Source: Bacteroidia bacterium (GTDB lineage: Bacteria > Bacteroidota > Bacteroidia > J057). From it: a stretch of 64,000 nt of DNA. Of this stretch, positions 26,096-35,256 are shown piece by piece. The notes under the pieces are model-generated. The model was not told where the DNA came from, made no database searches, and worked only from the letters and a program-made list of their open reading frames with translations. A program made the position numbers and the translations under genes. Every line of letters starts with the position of its first letter. Positions within the stretch are counted from its first letter, which is position 1. Location of the stretch: NCBI GenBank assembly GCA_030430205.1, contig JAUIGE010000020.1, positions 1 through 64,000 of the forward strand, given 5' to 3'.

Positions 26096-28405
26096 TTAGC
26101 TGTCGTATTTGTCAAAATCGCTAACGGGATCTTTTTGTTCGGGTCTTAATTCTTCCTCTCCTCTTGAACCGGGTCCACAATTGAAGTTTATGTCAACGCC
26201 TTCAGGCTTGGTAAAGCGATCTTTTGGCAAACCAATGGCTTTATCTTCATAAACATCCTGCATATACAATCCCCATATAGGCAAGGCCATATTCGCTCCC
26301 TGACCGAGGCTCAGCGAACGAAAGCGCATTTGACGCTCGGCACATCCTACCCACACACCTGTCACCAGGTTGGGTGTCATGCCCATAAACCAGCCATCAG
26401 ACTGGTTCTGTGTCGTTCCTGTTTTTCCTCCAATTTCATTGTCAAATTTATAGCGGTAACGAAGACGGCCCGCCGTACCTCCCGGCTCATCTACTACACC
26501 TCTGAGCAGCTCTACCATGGTATAGGCTGTCTTTTCATCCAGGGCGCGATGCGTATTCGGTACAAACTGCTCGATGACATTGCCATTTCGGTCTTCGATA
26601 CGCGTAATCAAAATGGGCTCTATCCAGTTGCCTCTATTCGCAAAGGTCGCATAAGCATTGGTCAGCTCAATGAGCTTGATTTCTGCTGTACCCAATATAA
26701 GAGAGGGGACCGGGTCAATGTAACTTTTGATTCCCATTTCTTTGGCCAATTCAACTACATTCTCTACCCCAAATCCATCCTCATTGAGGGATTTGAGAAG
26801 CTGAGCTGTTACAAGGTTGGCTGAGGTTGCAAGGCCTCTTCTGAGGGAAATCCGCCCACCGACAGATCCATCTGAGTTCTTGGGTTGCCATTTGCTTCCA
26901 TCCGGCAAGTCAAAGGTGACGCGGTTTTCCAAGACAATATCGCAAGGTTTCTTCAGGTCATTTTTGAAAACAGTAGCATAGAAGAAAGGCTTAAATGTAG
27001 AACCTACCTGCCGGGCGCCTGTCGTAACATGGTCGTATTTGAAATACTTATAGTTAGGGCCACCGACCCAGGCTTTGACATAGCCTGTCTGAGGATCTAT
27101 AGATAGGACCCCCGCCTCCAGAAATTTGGAGTAGTAGGCTATGCTATCCATGGGTGACATAACGGTATCGATATCTCCAGACCAGTGAAAGACACGCATT
27201 TCCCGCTTGGTCTCAAATAATTTTTTGATCTCAGCCTCAGTTTTTCCGGCACGTTTAGCTGCAAGGTATCGGTAAGACTGACTTTGAAGACGCGTAAGAA
27301 TGCTGGGGTCCTTTTTGTAAGGCTCCCGCCCTTTGATATGTTTGTCAAAGTCTTTCTGTAGCTCTGTAAGATGCTCTCTTACGGCGATTTCTGCATGCTG
27401 CTGCATGCGTGAGTCGAGGGTGGTATAGACGCGCAAACCATCTGTATAGAGGTCATAGCCATTTTTTTCGCACCACACCTGCATTTGCTGGCGGACACTT
27501 TCCCGGAAGTAGGGCCCCAGGCCTTTGATATGGTCCTGCTCCTGGTTGGCAGAAAGGGATTTGCTCAGCGGAATTTGTTTCACGCTGTCCAAATCCAGGC
27601 TATCTGGATCCAGAAAACCATGCTCAGCCATCAGGTTGATGACCGTATTTCGCCTTTTGGTAGAGACTTCTTCCTTGCGGTAAGGGTTGTAAACGCCCTG
27701 CCCTTTGAGCATGCCCACCATAAGGGCTGCCTCTTCCAGGCTGAGGTTTTTGGCGCTTTTGTCAAAAAGGCGGTTGGAGGCGACTTCAATGCCGTAGGCA
27801 TTGCCATAGATATTGACTGTGTTGAGGTAGGCTTGCAGGATTTCCTGCTTGGTGAATTTGCGCTCCAATATCCAGGAAACGATCATTTCCTTCAGCTTTC
27901 TTGTCGCAGAGCGATCTTTCCCTACTTTTTTGTCATATAAGTTTCTGGCAAGCTGCTGGGTGACAGTACTGCCTCCCCTGACAAAGCCTCGAAAGACGAT
28001 GTCTTTGATAATAGAAAATGGCGCGATAGGGTCCACACCACTGTGCCCGTAAAAACGGCTGTCTTCAGTAGCGATCAATGCATTGATCAGGTGGGGAGAA
28101 ACCTGGTTTAGCCCGATGCTGATCCGGTTTTGATCTGTATAAAAATTTTGCAAAACATAGCCATCCGCAGAGATGAGCTGCGTGGAAAGATTGGCTCGTG
28201 GATTTTCGATTTCAGAAAGCGAAGGAAGATTACTCGCCGCTGAGATCACAAAAATCAGGATAAACAAGGCCACAACTCCAACCAGACCGAGGAAAATCCG
28301 TCGGGGGGTTTTGAAATTTTGCTTTTTCATTTCTGGAGAGGGAGAAGTTGGGGGCTTTTGTTCCTTCTTTTGGTTTGTCTGTTCCTGCAATGGAGATTCA
28401 TTCAT
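26096..28405 (-). CDS. mrcA: Penicillin-binding protein 1A (bifunctional glycosyltransferase/transpeptidase)
   Basis: A 769-aa class A PBP. A Pro/Lys/Gln-rich cytoplasmic tail (residues 1-33) precedes one membrane helix (FLGLVGVVALFILIFVISAA). The GT51 domain carries EDSRFYGHSGVDP, GGSTVTQQLARN and ERKFTKQEILQAYLN. The transpeptidase domain has the SxxK motif in GSTFKPF, SAN in TSANLVTAQ and KTGTT. It polymerises and cross-links peptidoglycan in the periplasm. The C-terminal tail is short. It is adjacent to other envelope genes (PorW/SprE-like, M23, bactofilin). Confidence 0.95.
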   Translation of the reverse strand: MNESPLQEQTNQKKEQKPPTSPSPEMKKQNFKTPRRIFLGLVGVVALFILIFVISAASNLPSLSEIENPRANLSTQLISADGYVLQNFYTDQNRISIGLNQVSPHLINALIATEDSRFYGHSGVDPIAPFSIIKDIVFRGFVRGGSTVTQQLARNLYDKKVGKDRSATRKLKEMIVSWILERKFTKQEILQAYLNTVNIYGNAYGIEVASNRLFDKSAKNLSLEEAALMVGMLKGQGVYNPYRKEEVSTKRRNTVINLMAEHGFLDPDSLDLDSVKQIPLSKSLSANQEQDHIKGLGPYFRESVRQQMQVWCEKNGYDLYTDGLRVYTTLDSRMQQHAEIAVREHLTELQKDFDKHIKGREPYKKDPSILTRLQSQSYRYLAAKRAGKTEAEIKKLFETKREMRVFHWSGDIDTVMSPMDSIAYYSKFLEAGVLSIDPQTGYVKAWVGGPNYKYFKYDHVTTGARQVGSTFKPFFYATVFKNDLKKPCDIVLENRVTFDLPDGSKWQPKNSDGSVGGRISLRRGLATSANLVTAQLLKSLNEDGFGVENVVELAKEMGIKSYIDPVPSLILGTAEIKLIELTNAYATFANRGNWIEPILITRIEDRNGNVIEQFVPNTHRALDEKTAYTMVELLRGVVDEPGGTAGRLRYRYKFDNEIGGKTGTTQNQSDGWFMGMTPNLVTGVWVGCAERQMRFRSLSLGQGANMALPIWGLYMQDVYEDKAIGLPKDRFTKPEGVDINFNCGPGSRGEEELRPEQKDPVSDFDKYDS

Positions 28406-28541
28406 AACTCAGGGATTTAAAAGCATAATGGCCGCTGCTTACGGTAGCAACGGCCCAAAGTTACCATATTATTAGCATTCAAGCTTATGCAGAAAGGATT
28501 TGTTAGTAATGGTTGAGTATGCGCAGAAAGCGGCAATTATC

Positions 28542-31277
28542 TTATTTATCAATGATATTCTCAAAATACAGCATATAATCTTCCATTCGCTTGCGGCCGT
28601 ATGCCACTTTGAAATTGGAATGAGAGATATAAAATACGCGATCTGTCTCTGATGGCAGCAGTTCCTTCGAAATAGGATTAGCCAAAAAGCTTTTTACATA
28701 GGCAGCAGCCTCTTCTTCTGTCGTGAAATGACTGATATAAGGGAGCAGGTATTGGCTTTTATACAAAAAGGTGAATGTCTTCAGGTTGAGTTTGGAAAAT
28801 TTATCCTTGTTAAAATTAGAAACCTTGGAGGTCGCATCTCCTTTGGACACATTTTTTTGATCAATATACATCAAGACAAAGATTTTGTCATTGGTTTTGG
28901 GTTCTACAGCAAAACCCTCGTAGCGCTCATTATTGGGGTCGGTCAGAGAGCCATCTCCTTTTTCTTTGCTTTGGGCCTTGTTAGTCGATGAGGTAGGTCT
29001 GGACCCTTTGGCTTTGCCCGTTTGCATATAATCCAGGGTGATCTTGGCCACAGGAGTGACATCCGCCTCAGGGAATGCATTCACCACATAGGTAAGGATG
29101 TCCCGCAGGCTATCCCGGTTGCCCATATAGCCATACGACATACCTCTTATATAGTGAAGCTCTGCATAGTCGAGTTTGGGGTTGTCTGTCCCAAACTGCC
29201 CCAACAAAAACTCGCTGAAGCCAATGGCTGTCTCATACTGTCTGTTTCGGTAGGAACTCAACAAACCCGTGTAAGCATAGGAAAAGTTATTTTCCTCCTC
29301 TTTCAGTTCATTGGGATCTTTACCCAAAATCAGGTAGGCATAGATGGATTTGGGATGCTCATTCAGGATAAAATTTCGATGGACATTAAAAATGGGATTA
29401 TCGGCCTCCATGTAGAGCTGGTAGAGGGCGTAGCGCGAGCGCAGGTCAAAATCTGAATTTTCGTAGCGGTCCAGCAAAGCTTCAAAGGTTTTGATGGCAG
29501 AGTCGGGTTCATTCAATTTTTGGGCAAAAATGCGTCCCAGGCCATACATGGCTTCTTCAATCATGATCTCCGATTTGAGGGAGTCATCACTGTTTTTGGG
29601 AATGTCTACATAGTATTTGAAGTTATCTCCAAATTCTTCCTTCATGACAGAGTCAGCTTTGGCTTTCTCTGGGGAAAGCTCGGCTTCCCCACCTTGCTCG
29701 CCATTGGCGGCGAGGTTGCTGAGGGCCTTGCGGCTGCGCCGCCAGTGATCTTCATTGGTCCTGCGGCCCCATTTTGTCTGAAATGCGGTGATCCCCTGCG
29801 TGACCGCAGTGGGGTTATCAAAATACCAATTGCTGGCACCTGCCTGTTGGCTGTTGCGCTCCCCAAAATTGTTCATGAAGGAATTGTTCATGCCCCGGCC
29901 TCCATTTCCGCCCATGTTTTCCCGCAACTCCCGCTCCTCCTGAGCCTTTTTTGCCTGCTCAGCCCGCAATTTTTCCTGCTTTTTTCGCTCCTCTTCTTCA
30001 GCGACCTTTGCTATTGCCTTCTCTAAATCCTCTTCGGACAAGGAGTAGAGATAAAGCATGCTGTCCTGATAAGCAATGGTATTTTTGAAAGTGACATAAT
30101 TGCGCAGGGTTTTGGCAAGGGTCGTTATCTCCTTGTATTCAGCATCATTTTTTGTGATAGAATTAGCGGCGGCATCAAAATATACCTGGGCCGAGTCATA
30201 TTGCTGATAGCGCTCAAAATAGACCTTGCCAATGGCATAAGATGAAAGTGCGCGGAAGCGCGGCTTGCCCTGGTTCGCAGTGATGGATTCGCGGAAGTAA
30301 TCCAGGGCATTGTCAACGCTGTCTTTCTTTAACTCCAGTTGGCCCAACTCATAGAGGATTTGATCAGCATATTCTATGTTTTTTTCATCTTTTAAGAGTT
30401 TGCTGAGGTATTCAAACACCTTCATGTCATCATCCTGTCCTTCAGAAAAATCAATATACAGATGCGCAATTTTCATTTTTGACATGAAGGTGAGGTCATA
30501 GTCCTGGCTGTATTTTTCCACCAGTTCAAAGTGTTCAAAGGATTGGGGGAAGTCATCAGCTTCAGCATAGAGCTGAGCCAGCAAAAAATGCGCTTTTGCG
30601 CGATTCTGTCTTCCTTTTACATCGTCTACGATGGGTGCAAGCCGCTTTGCGGCTGCGGGATAATTACTGGAGTCGATAGCCAATTTGCTTTGGAAAATAG
30701 CCATATCGAGCGCTCCCTTTTTGTCAAACTCGATGGTGTCATAAGGGAAAATATGCTTTTCGAGTATATCTATAGCAAGTTCGGGATTGCCTGCCTCATA
30801 GTGAGTCATGGCTTTCCAAAGATAGGTTTTGGGAATGATTTTAGACTCTGGATAGGTTTCGATTACATAATCGAAATTTTCCATGGCTTTGCGGAAGTCT
30901 TTTTTGTAATAATGGCTTTGGCCATTCATGAAGCGGCAGTCGTCGGCAAAGCCGCCATTGGGATGCTTATAAATGACGATGTCATTTTTTTCGATGATTT
31001 TATCGAAGTCTCCTTCAAAGTTTTTGACCTGCTCTTCGTTCCCTATATAATAGATTTCAAAAAGGCCGCCACCAGGATACTGGTATTGTTCATCTATCAT
31101 CTTGGTTGTAGCCTTCAATATTTCATTGGCGTTGTAATATCCATTGAAATAAGAAGTTGTTTTATGATAGGCTTTCGCTACAATATTGGTCCTTTCCTTG
31201 CCGCAAGCCAGCATAAGTAGGAGGCAGCAGATTAAGGATAATTGCGTAACTTTGGTCTTGATCAAGAAATTTTGCAT
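28542..31277 (-). CDS. porW: PorW/SprE-like T9SS-associated TPR lipoprotein
   Basis: A 911-aa lipoprotein: signal peptide MQNFLIKTKVTQLSLICC, lipobox LMLAC with Cys25. The mature N-terminus has the hallmark AYHKTTSYFNGYYNANEIL of SprE/PorW proteins, followed by many TPR units (GNPELAIDILEKHIF, KAHFLLAQLYAEADDFPQSFEHFE, and others), a charged coiled-coil with KKQEKLRAEQ-type sequence, and a Gly/Asn-rich stretch. PorW/SprE is needed for assembly or energising of the type IX secretion machine and gliding. The ATG at 31277 was preferred over 31361, which overlaps the promoter. It matches the T9SS cargo proteins elsewhere in the window. Confidence 0.82.
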   Translation of the reverse strand: MQNFLIKTKVTQLSLICCLLLMLACGKERTNIVAKAYHKTTSYFNGYYNANEILKATTKMIDEQYQYPGGGLFEIYYIGNEEQVKNFEGDFDKIIEKNDIVIYKHPNGGFADDCRFMNGQSHYYKKDFRKAMENFDYVIETYPESKIIPKTYLWKAMTHYEAGNPELAIDILEKHIFPYDTIEFDKKGALDMAIFQSKLAIDSSNYPAAAKRLAPIVDDVKGRQNRAKAHFLLAQLYAEADDFPQSFEHFELVEKYSQDYDLTFMSKMKIAHLYIDFSEGQDDDMKVFEYLSKLLKDEKNIEYADQILYELGQLELKKDSVDNALDYFRESITANQGKPRFRALSSYAIGKVYFERYQQYDSAQVYFDAAANSITKNDAEYKEITTLAKTLRNYVTFKNTIAYQDSMLYLYSLSEEDLEKAIAKVAEEEERKKQEKLRAEQAKKAQEERELRENMGGNGGRGMNNSFMNNFGERNSQQAGASNWYFDNPTAVTQGITAFQTKWGRRTNEDHWRRSRKALSNLAANGEQGGEAELSPEKAKADSVMKEEFGDNFKYYVDIPKNSDDSLKSEIMIEEAMYGLGRIFAQKLNEPDSAIKTFEALLDRYENSDFDLRSRYALYQLYMEADNPIFNVHRNFILNEHPKSIYAYLILGKDPNELKEEENNFSYAYTGLLSSYRNRQYETAIGFSEFLLGQFGTDNPKLDYAELHYIRGMSYGYMGNRDSLRDILTYVVNAFPEADVTPVAKITLDYMQTGKAKGSRPTSSTNKAQSKEKGDGSLTDPNNERYEGFAVEPKTNDKIFVLMYIDQKNVSKGDATSKVSNFNKDKFSKLNLKTFTFLYKSQYLLPYISHFTTEEEAAAYVKSFLANPISKELLPSETDRVFYISHSNFKVAYGRKRMEDYMLYFENIIDK

Positions 31278-31312
31278 ATCTGTGTTGAGATATTCTAAAA
31301 GGCTAATAGGTG

Positions 31313-31334
31313 CAAATATACCGATATTTATCGG
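31313..31334. promoter_or_regulatory. PorW-gene -7 box and adjacent palindrome
   Basis: Minus strand TATATTTG (31320-31313) fits TAnnTTTG and lies 36 bases before the porW start. Directly next to it is the perfect palindrome CCGATA-TT-TATCGG (31321-31334), between porW and the divergent M23 gene, which could be an operator. Confidence 0.5.
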
Positions 31335-31379
31335 ATCAGAATAGGACAATAATTTTACCAAACTGAATTCAGAGCAGTC

Positions 31380-32279
31380 ATGATGAAAAGATTTTTTCAG
31401 CGAATGCGGCGGAAATTGACTCGCCTGTATCGCGTTTCATTTATTGATGATGAGACCCTTTTTCAATCGAGGCAATATCTGCTAAGGCCTTTAACGGTCC
31501 TTTTGTATAGCTTATTATTCCTCGCCCTTACCATAGGCGGGACTACTTTATCCATTTTTTATATCCCTGCGCTGCGTGAGAGTGTTCCACATTATATGGA
31601 ACTGTCAACCAGTAAAGACGAAATCCAAAACCTGGAAAACGAGATAGCTGAGCTTAACAGCCAAAATGAAAAAATGGATTCTCTCCTTTCTGCAGTAAAG
31701 TTAGTTTTTGGAGGGGGAATGGAGGGCGTTGATGAGGATAACGATGAGGGAGGGAGCATTGCTCCTGCGGAGCAGGGAAGACCTTCGGCCCAGCCCTTTG
31801 CGTCACCCCAAATGATCAATGAAGCCAATCGCACAGATGACCCGGCAAATGTCAGGGTGGTCTATGTTTCTGACCAGGCCCGGGGAGGAACCCGGGGTAG
31901 ACAAAGATTGAATTTTTTTGTTCCTGTAAGAGGAGAACTGCGCCGAAAATTCAATATGGAAAAAAAGCATTATGGCGTGGATATTGTAGCGCCTAAAGAA
32001 GAGTTGGTGCATGCTGCTACAGATGGATTTGTGATTCTGGCAGAATACTCAGACAAAGACGGGCATGTACTGGGGGTGGCTCATCCAGACAACATTATTA
32101 CCTTTTACAAACACAATAGCCGGCTGCTGAAAAAAGTAGGTAGCCCTGTTGTAGCAGGGGAACCCATTGCCGTCATTGGTAATTCAGGTGACAATACTAC
32201 CGGCCAACACCTCCATTTCGAAGTTTGGGATAGAGGACATCCGGTAGATCCGCTGGATTATTATGCAGGCTTTGAATAA
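31380..32279 (+). CDS. M23 family metallopeptidase, membrane-anchored
   Basis: A 299-aa protein. A basic cytoplasmic N-terminus (KRFFQRMRRKLTRLYR), one membrane helix (about residues 38-60), a coiled coil (KDEIQNLENEIAELNSQNEK) and a C-terminal LytM/M23 domain. Zinc ligands are visible in KKHYGVDIVAP (His at about residue 197, Asp four on) and GQHLHFEVW (about residue 275). It should cut or modify peptidoglycan in the periplasm. Pairing with the bactofilin gene downstream is a widespread arrangement linked to cell shape. Two adjacent ATGs (31380, 31383) could serve as start. Confidence 0.93.
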   Translation: MMKRFFQRMRRKLTRLYRVSFIDDETLFQSRQYLLRPLTVLLYSLLFLALTIGGTTLSIFYIPALRESVPHYMELSTSKDEIQNLENEIAELNSQNEKMDSLLSAVKLVFGGGMEGVDEDNDEGGSIAPAEQGRPSAQPFASPQMINEANRTDDPANVRVVYVSDQARGGTRGRQRLNFFVPVRGELRRKFNMEKKHYGVDIVAPKEELVHAATDGFVILAEYSDKDGHVLGVAHPDNIITFYKHNSRLLKKVGSPVVAGEPIAVIGNSGDNTTGQHLHFEVWDRGHPVDPLDYYAGFE

Positions 32280-32301
32280 TTTTTTTGTAACTAGCATGTG
32301 C

Positions 32302-32309
32302 TATTTTTG
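32302..32309 (+). promoter_or_regulatory. -7 box upstream of the bactofilin gene
   Basis: TATTTTTG matches TAnnTTTG, 50 bases upstream of the ATG at 32360. A TTG lies 14 bases before it, shorter than the usual spacing. Confidence 0.35.
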
Positions 32310-32359
32310 AACAGCATCATGCGTCCATTATCTTATTAACCTTTTAACGTAGTGAACCT

Positions 32360-32890
32360 ATGTTCGGAAACAAAAACGCAAACGAAAATACCAGTAAATC
32401 TATGAGTTCTTCCTCTTCTCGTCCAGAAGCCCGTGGCCTGAATACCATTTCCAAAGGCACCGTAATCGTTGGTAACATCAATGCGGAAGGTGACTTGCGC
32501 GTCGAAGGGAAAATAATTGGTACCCTGGTATGCAATTCAAAGTTGATAATAAGCAACACAGGATATGTAGAAGGGAGCATAGATGCACGAAATGCTACCG
32601 TTGAGGGTGAAATAAAAGGAAATGTCGTCACCCGTGAGTTACTGTCAGTAGACAAAACAGGTAAAATTTACGGTGATATTTTCACCCAAAAACTTGTTGT
32701 ACAGATGGGAGCCACCTTTACAGGTAGCTGTAAGATGGGAGACGCCGCAAAAGATGCTTTGGCAAAGACGCCTCCACGAGCCGCTGAAATGCTGTCCAAC
32801 TCAAATTCTGCATCCCTTTCTCCTCAGCCTCAGGCATCCAATGGCAATTCAAACCAAAATGCCAACAAAAAGATGAATAAAGCGGGATAA
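32360..32890 (+). CDS. Bactofilin
   Basis: A 176-aa polymer-forming cytoskeletal protein. The core (about residues 30-130) has the periodic beta-helix pattern GTVIVGNINAEGDLRVEGKI, then KLIISNTGYVEGSIDARNATVEGEIKGNV, flanked by Ser/Asn-rich unstructured tails, as usual for bactofilins. The C-terminus is low complexity (Ser, Asn, Gln). It follows an M23 peptidase gene, fitting the shape-determining bactofilin-M23 pair, and is followed closely by the atp operon. Confidence 0.93.
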   Translation: MFGNKNANENTSKSMSSSSSRPEARGLNTISKGTVIVGNINAEGDLRVEGKIIGTLVCNSKLIISNTGYVEGSIDARNATVEGEIKGNVVTRELLSVDKTGKIYGDIFTQKLVVQMGATFTGSCKMGDAAKDALAKTPPRAAEMLSNSNSASLSPQPQASNGNSNQNANKKMNKAG

Positions 32891-32908
32891 TCTGCGAATC
32901 AATCTTTT

Positions 32909-33097
32909 ATGAAATCTTATATGAAATATGCTGGTCTGGGATTTGAAATCCTGGCCAGCATGCTTTTTTGTGTAGGCATAGGATATGCCCTCGATAAGTA
33001 TTTTGAAACCGAAAAGCCCTGGTTTGTGCTCTCCTTTTCCCTCCTCGGGTGTGTACTTGTCATTTATATTATGATTAAGAGCATAAAAGAGGATTAG
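32909..33097 (+). CDS. atpZ: AtpZ/AtpI-family small membrane protein
   Basis: A 62-aa protein with two membrane helices (LGFEILASMLFCVGIGYALD and WFVLSFSLLGCVLVIYIMI) joined by a charged loop (KYFETEKP). This is the usual layout of the small AtpZ/AtpI-like protein at the head of atp operons, implicated in assembly of the c-ring or in Mg2+/Ca2+ entry. It starts 18 bases after the bactofilin stop. Confidence 0.85.
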   Translation: MKSYMKYAGLGFEILASMLFCVGIGYALDKYFETEKPWFVLSFSLLGCVLVIYIMIKSIKED

Positions 33098-33147
33098 AGG
33101 ATGAGTGAATGGCTGAATCCTCACATCCTCGAATTTTCTCATCCTCT
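33096..33147. repeat. Perfect 10-bp inverted repeat in the atpZ-atpI spacer
   Basis: AGAGGATGAG (33096-33105, overlapping the atpZ stop) and CTCATCCTCT (33138-33147) are exact complements with a 32-base loop that itself repeats ATCCTC elements. Purine-rich left, pyrimidine-rich right. May fold in the mRNA. Confidence 0.7.
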
Positions 33148-33183
33148 CATCTTCTAATTTCCCAATCTTCCCAATTTTCTTCC

Positions 33184-33191
33184 TACCTTTG
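33184..33191 (+). promoter_or_regulatory. Internal -7 promoter box before the AtpI-like gene
   Basis: TACCTTTG matches TAnnTTTG. A hairpin AGCTGG-TCTTTG-CCAGCT (33206-33223) follows in what would be the 5' leader of the AtpI-like/atpB transcript. Confidence 0.4.
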
Positions 33192-33252
33192 CAGCGATTT
33201 TAGGGAGCTGGTCTTTGCCAGCTAACTCCTTCACCTTCAAAAAGATAAAATC

Positions 33253-33708
33253 GTGAAGCCTGCAAAGTTTATTTTCCTTTCCTTACTGATCGCCATCGTA
33301 CTGTTGGCGATCATTGTACCTGCCACCTTATTGGGTTTTCAGACTGAAGAAGGCGAGCCGCAGTACAGTGTCTGGGCTTCGGGAGCAGCTATTTTGGTCA
33401 GCTTGCTTACCGGGATTGTCGCTTATATCATTATTTACCGAAGTCTTAAAAAAGATACCAAAAAATTTATTGGAGCTCTCTTTGGTGGGATGCTCGGAAA
33501 ACTGCTTATAGGCATGCTGGCGGTGCTTTTGGTGGCCTTTTTTGATCGCCAGGTAATCAACGAATTCGTTATTGTATTTTTTACAGGATATTTCATCTTC
33601 ACAGCCTTTGAGGTTTATGCTTTAATGCGTAACTTGCGGCCCGAAAAAACAGATACATCTGAAATAGCTAAAGATACAAAAGTTTCAGAAGCAAATGAAA
33701 ATAAATAA
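33253..33708 (+). CDS. AtpI-like four-helix membrane protein of the atp operon
   Basis: A 151-aa protein with about four membrane helices (IFLSLLIAIVLLAIIVPATLL, ASGAAILVSLLTGIVAYIII, the GALFGGMLGKLLIGMLAVLL segment, and EFVIVFFTGYFIFTAFEVY) and a hydrophilic tail. Position immediately upstream of atpB and its topology suggest an AtpI-type assembly factor, but sequence similarity to classical AtpI is weak. Start is GTG at 33253. Its 3' end overlaps atpB by 14 bases. Confidence 0.75.
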   Translation: MKPAKFIFLSLLIAIVLLAIIVPATLLGFQTEEGEPQYSVWASGAAILVSLLTGIVAYIIIYRSLKKDTKKFIGALFGGMLGKLLIGMLAVLLVAFFDRQVINEFVIVFFTGYFIFTAFEVYALMRNLRPEKTDTSEIAKDTKVSEANENK

Positions 33709-34858
33709 ATCGCTTTTCCTGGTCATTTTGGGGCTATTTTTAGCCAGTGCTGCAAGCGCTCAGGACGATCATAGCCATGGCAATGAGCCATTTACGGCTG
33801 GTGAGTTCAAGGCGGGAGAGACCATGCTCCACCACGTACTGGACACCCACAACTGGCACATCACCGATTATCCCGTCGGGAAGAATGAAAAAGGCGAACG
33901 CCTTTATAAAGCCCTGGAAATTCCCCTTCCATGGCTTTTTTATTCCAGTGAATACGGAATGCAGTTTTATCTATCAACTGAAAAACTGTTAGCAAGTGGG
34001 CACTATGAGGTGCATCATGAAAAGGTGTATCATAAAGGTGAGCACGATCATGGGCATGATGAGCATGCAGACGAAAGCCATGATGAGCATTCAGATGAGG
34101 CGCATGATGAGCACACTGAGGCAGAGCATGCCCATGGCCAAGGAAAAATCTACGATTTCTCCCCAACCAAGACAGTTGTTCAGATGATCCTCATCCTTGG
34201 GATTTTGATCTGGGTGATGACCCGGGTTGCAAAAGGATACAAAAAGAATGTAGGAAGAGCCCCCAAAGGCATTCAGTCATTTATTGAGCCTGTTATACTT
34301 TTCGTAAGAGACGAAATAGCAAGACCTTACTTAGGCGAAAAATCAGCAAGATTTCTTCCCTATTTGCTTACCCTTTTCTTCTTTATCTGGTTTTCGAACC
34401 TCTTCGGGATCATGCCTTTCAATTCGAATATTATGGGCAATATCTCGATCACCTTTACACTGGCGCTTTTCACTTTTTTCATCGTCCAGTTTAATGGAAC
34501 CAAAGACTACTGGCAGCATATCTTTGCGATGCCGGGCGTGCCCAAGCCGCTGTGGCTGTTGATCACCCCGATTGAGCTTTTTGGTGTATTCACCAAGCCT
34601 ATCGCGCTGATGATTCGTCTGTTTGCGAATATCGCTGCGGGTCACTTCATGATCCTGGCGCTGGTTTCCCTGATCTTTATCATGGGTAAAGGTGGCGAAA
34701 GCCTGGGTGGTGCATTGGGCATTATGCCCCTCTCTGTTGCCTTTACCATCTTCATCTTCTGTCTGGAGGTGATCGTGGGTGCCGTACAGGCTTATGTTTT
34801 TGTGCTGCTGACGGCAGTATTTTTGGGTCAGGCTTTGGCAAAGCACGACCATCACTAA
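33695..34858 (+). CDS. atpB: ATP synthase F0 subunit a, with His-rich periplasmic extension
   Basis: A 387-aa subunit a. It has a signal peptide (MKINKSLFLVILGLFLASAASAQ), then about 120 extra periplasmic residues, including a His/Asp/Glu-rich stretch at about residues 103-148 with roughly 14 His in 46 residues (EHDHGHDEHADESHDEHSDE...). The membrane part (residues 160-380) has the conserved helix with IRLFANIAAGHFMIL, including the essential Arg facing the c-ring. It forms the proton half-channels. Subunit a of model bacteria is about 270 aa, so the extension is notable. It overlaps the preceding gene. Confidence 0.95.
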   Translation: MKINKSLFLVILGLFLASAASAQDDHSHGNEPFTAGEFKAGETMLHHVLDTHNWHITDYPVGKNEKGERLYKALEIPLPWLFYSSEYGMQFYLSTEKLLASGHYEVHHEKVYHKGEHDHGHDEHADESHDEHSDEAHDEHTEAEHAHGQGKIYDFSPTKTVVQMILILGILIWVMTRVAKGYKKNVGRAPKGIQSFIEPVILFVRDEIARPYLGEKSARFLPYLLTLFFFIWFSNLFGIMPFNSNIMGNISITFTLALFTFFIVQFNGTKDYWQHIFAMPGVPKPLWLLITPIELFGVFTKPIALMIRLFANIAAGHFMILALVSLIFIMGKGGESLGGALGIMPLSVAFTIFIFCLEVIVGAVQAYVFVLLTAVFLGQALAKHDHH

Positions 34859-34872
34859 ACAAACGGTTTATC

Positions 34873-35175
<303 letters not shown>

Positions 35176-35181
35176 AACAAA

Positions 35182-35214
35182 GGAAAGCCAGGGGAATGCC
35201 CTGGCTTCCTTTTA
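35182..35214 (+). terminator. Hairpin with T-run between atpE and atpF
   Basis: GGAAAGCCAGGG (35182-35193) pairs with CCCTGGCTTCC (35199-35209), followed by TTTTAT. Being inside the operon, it may partly terminate or protect the atpE mRNA, giving more c subunit than other subunits. Confidence 0.75.
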
Positions 35215-35256
35215 TCTAGACAACACACTTTTAGATAATAGATATAAAAGGAAATT

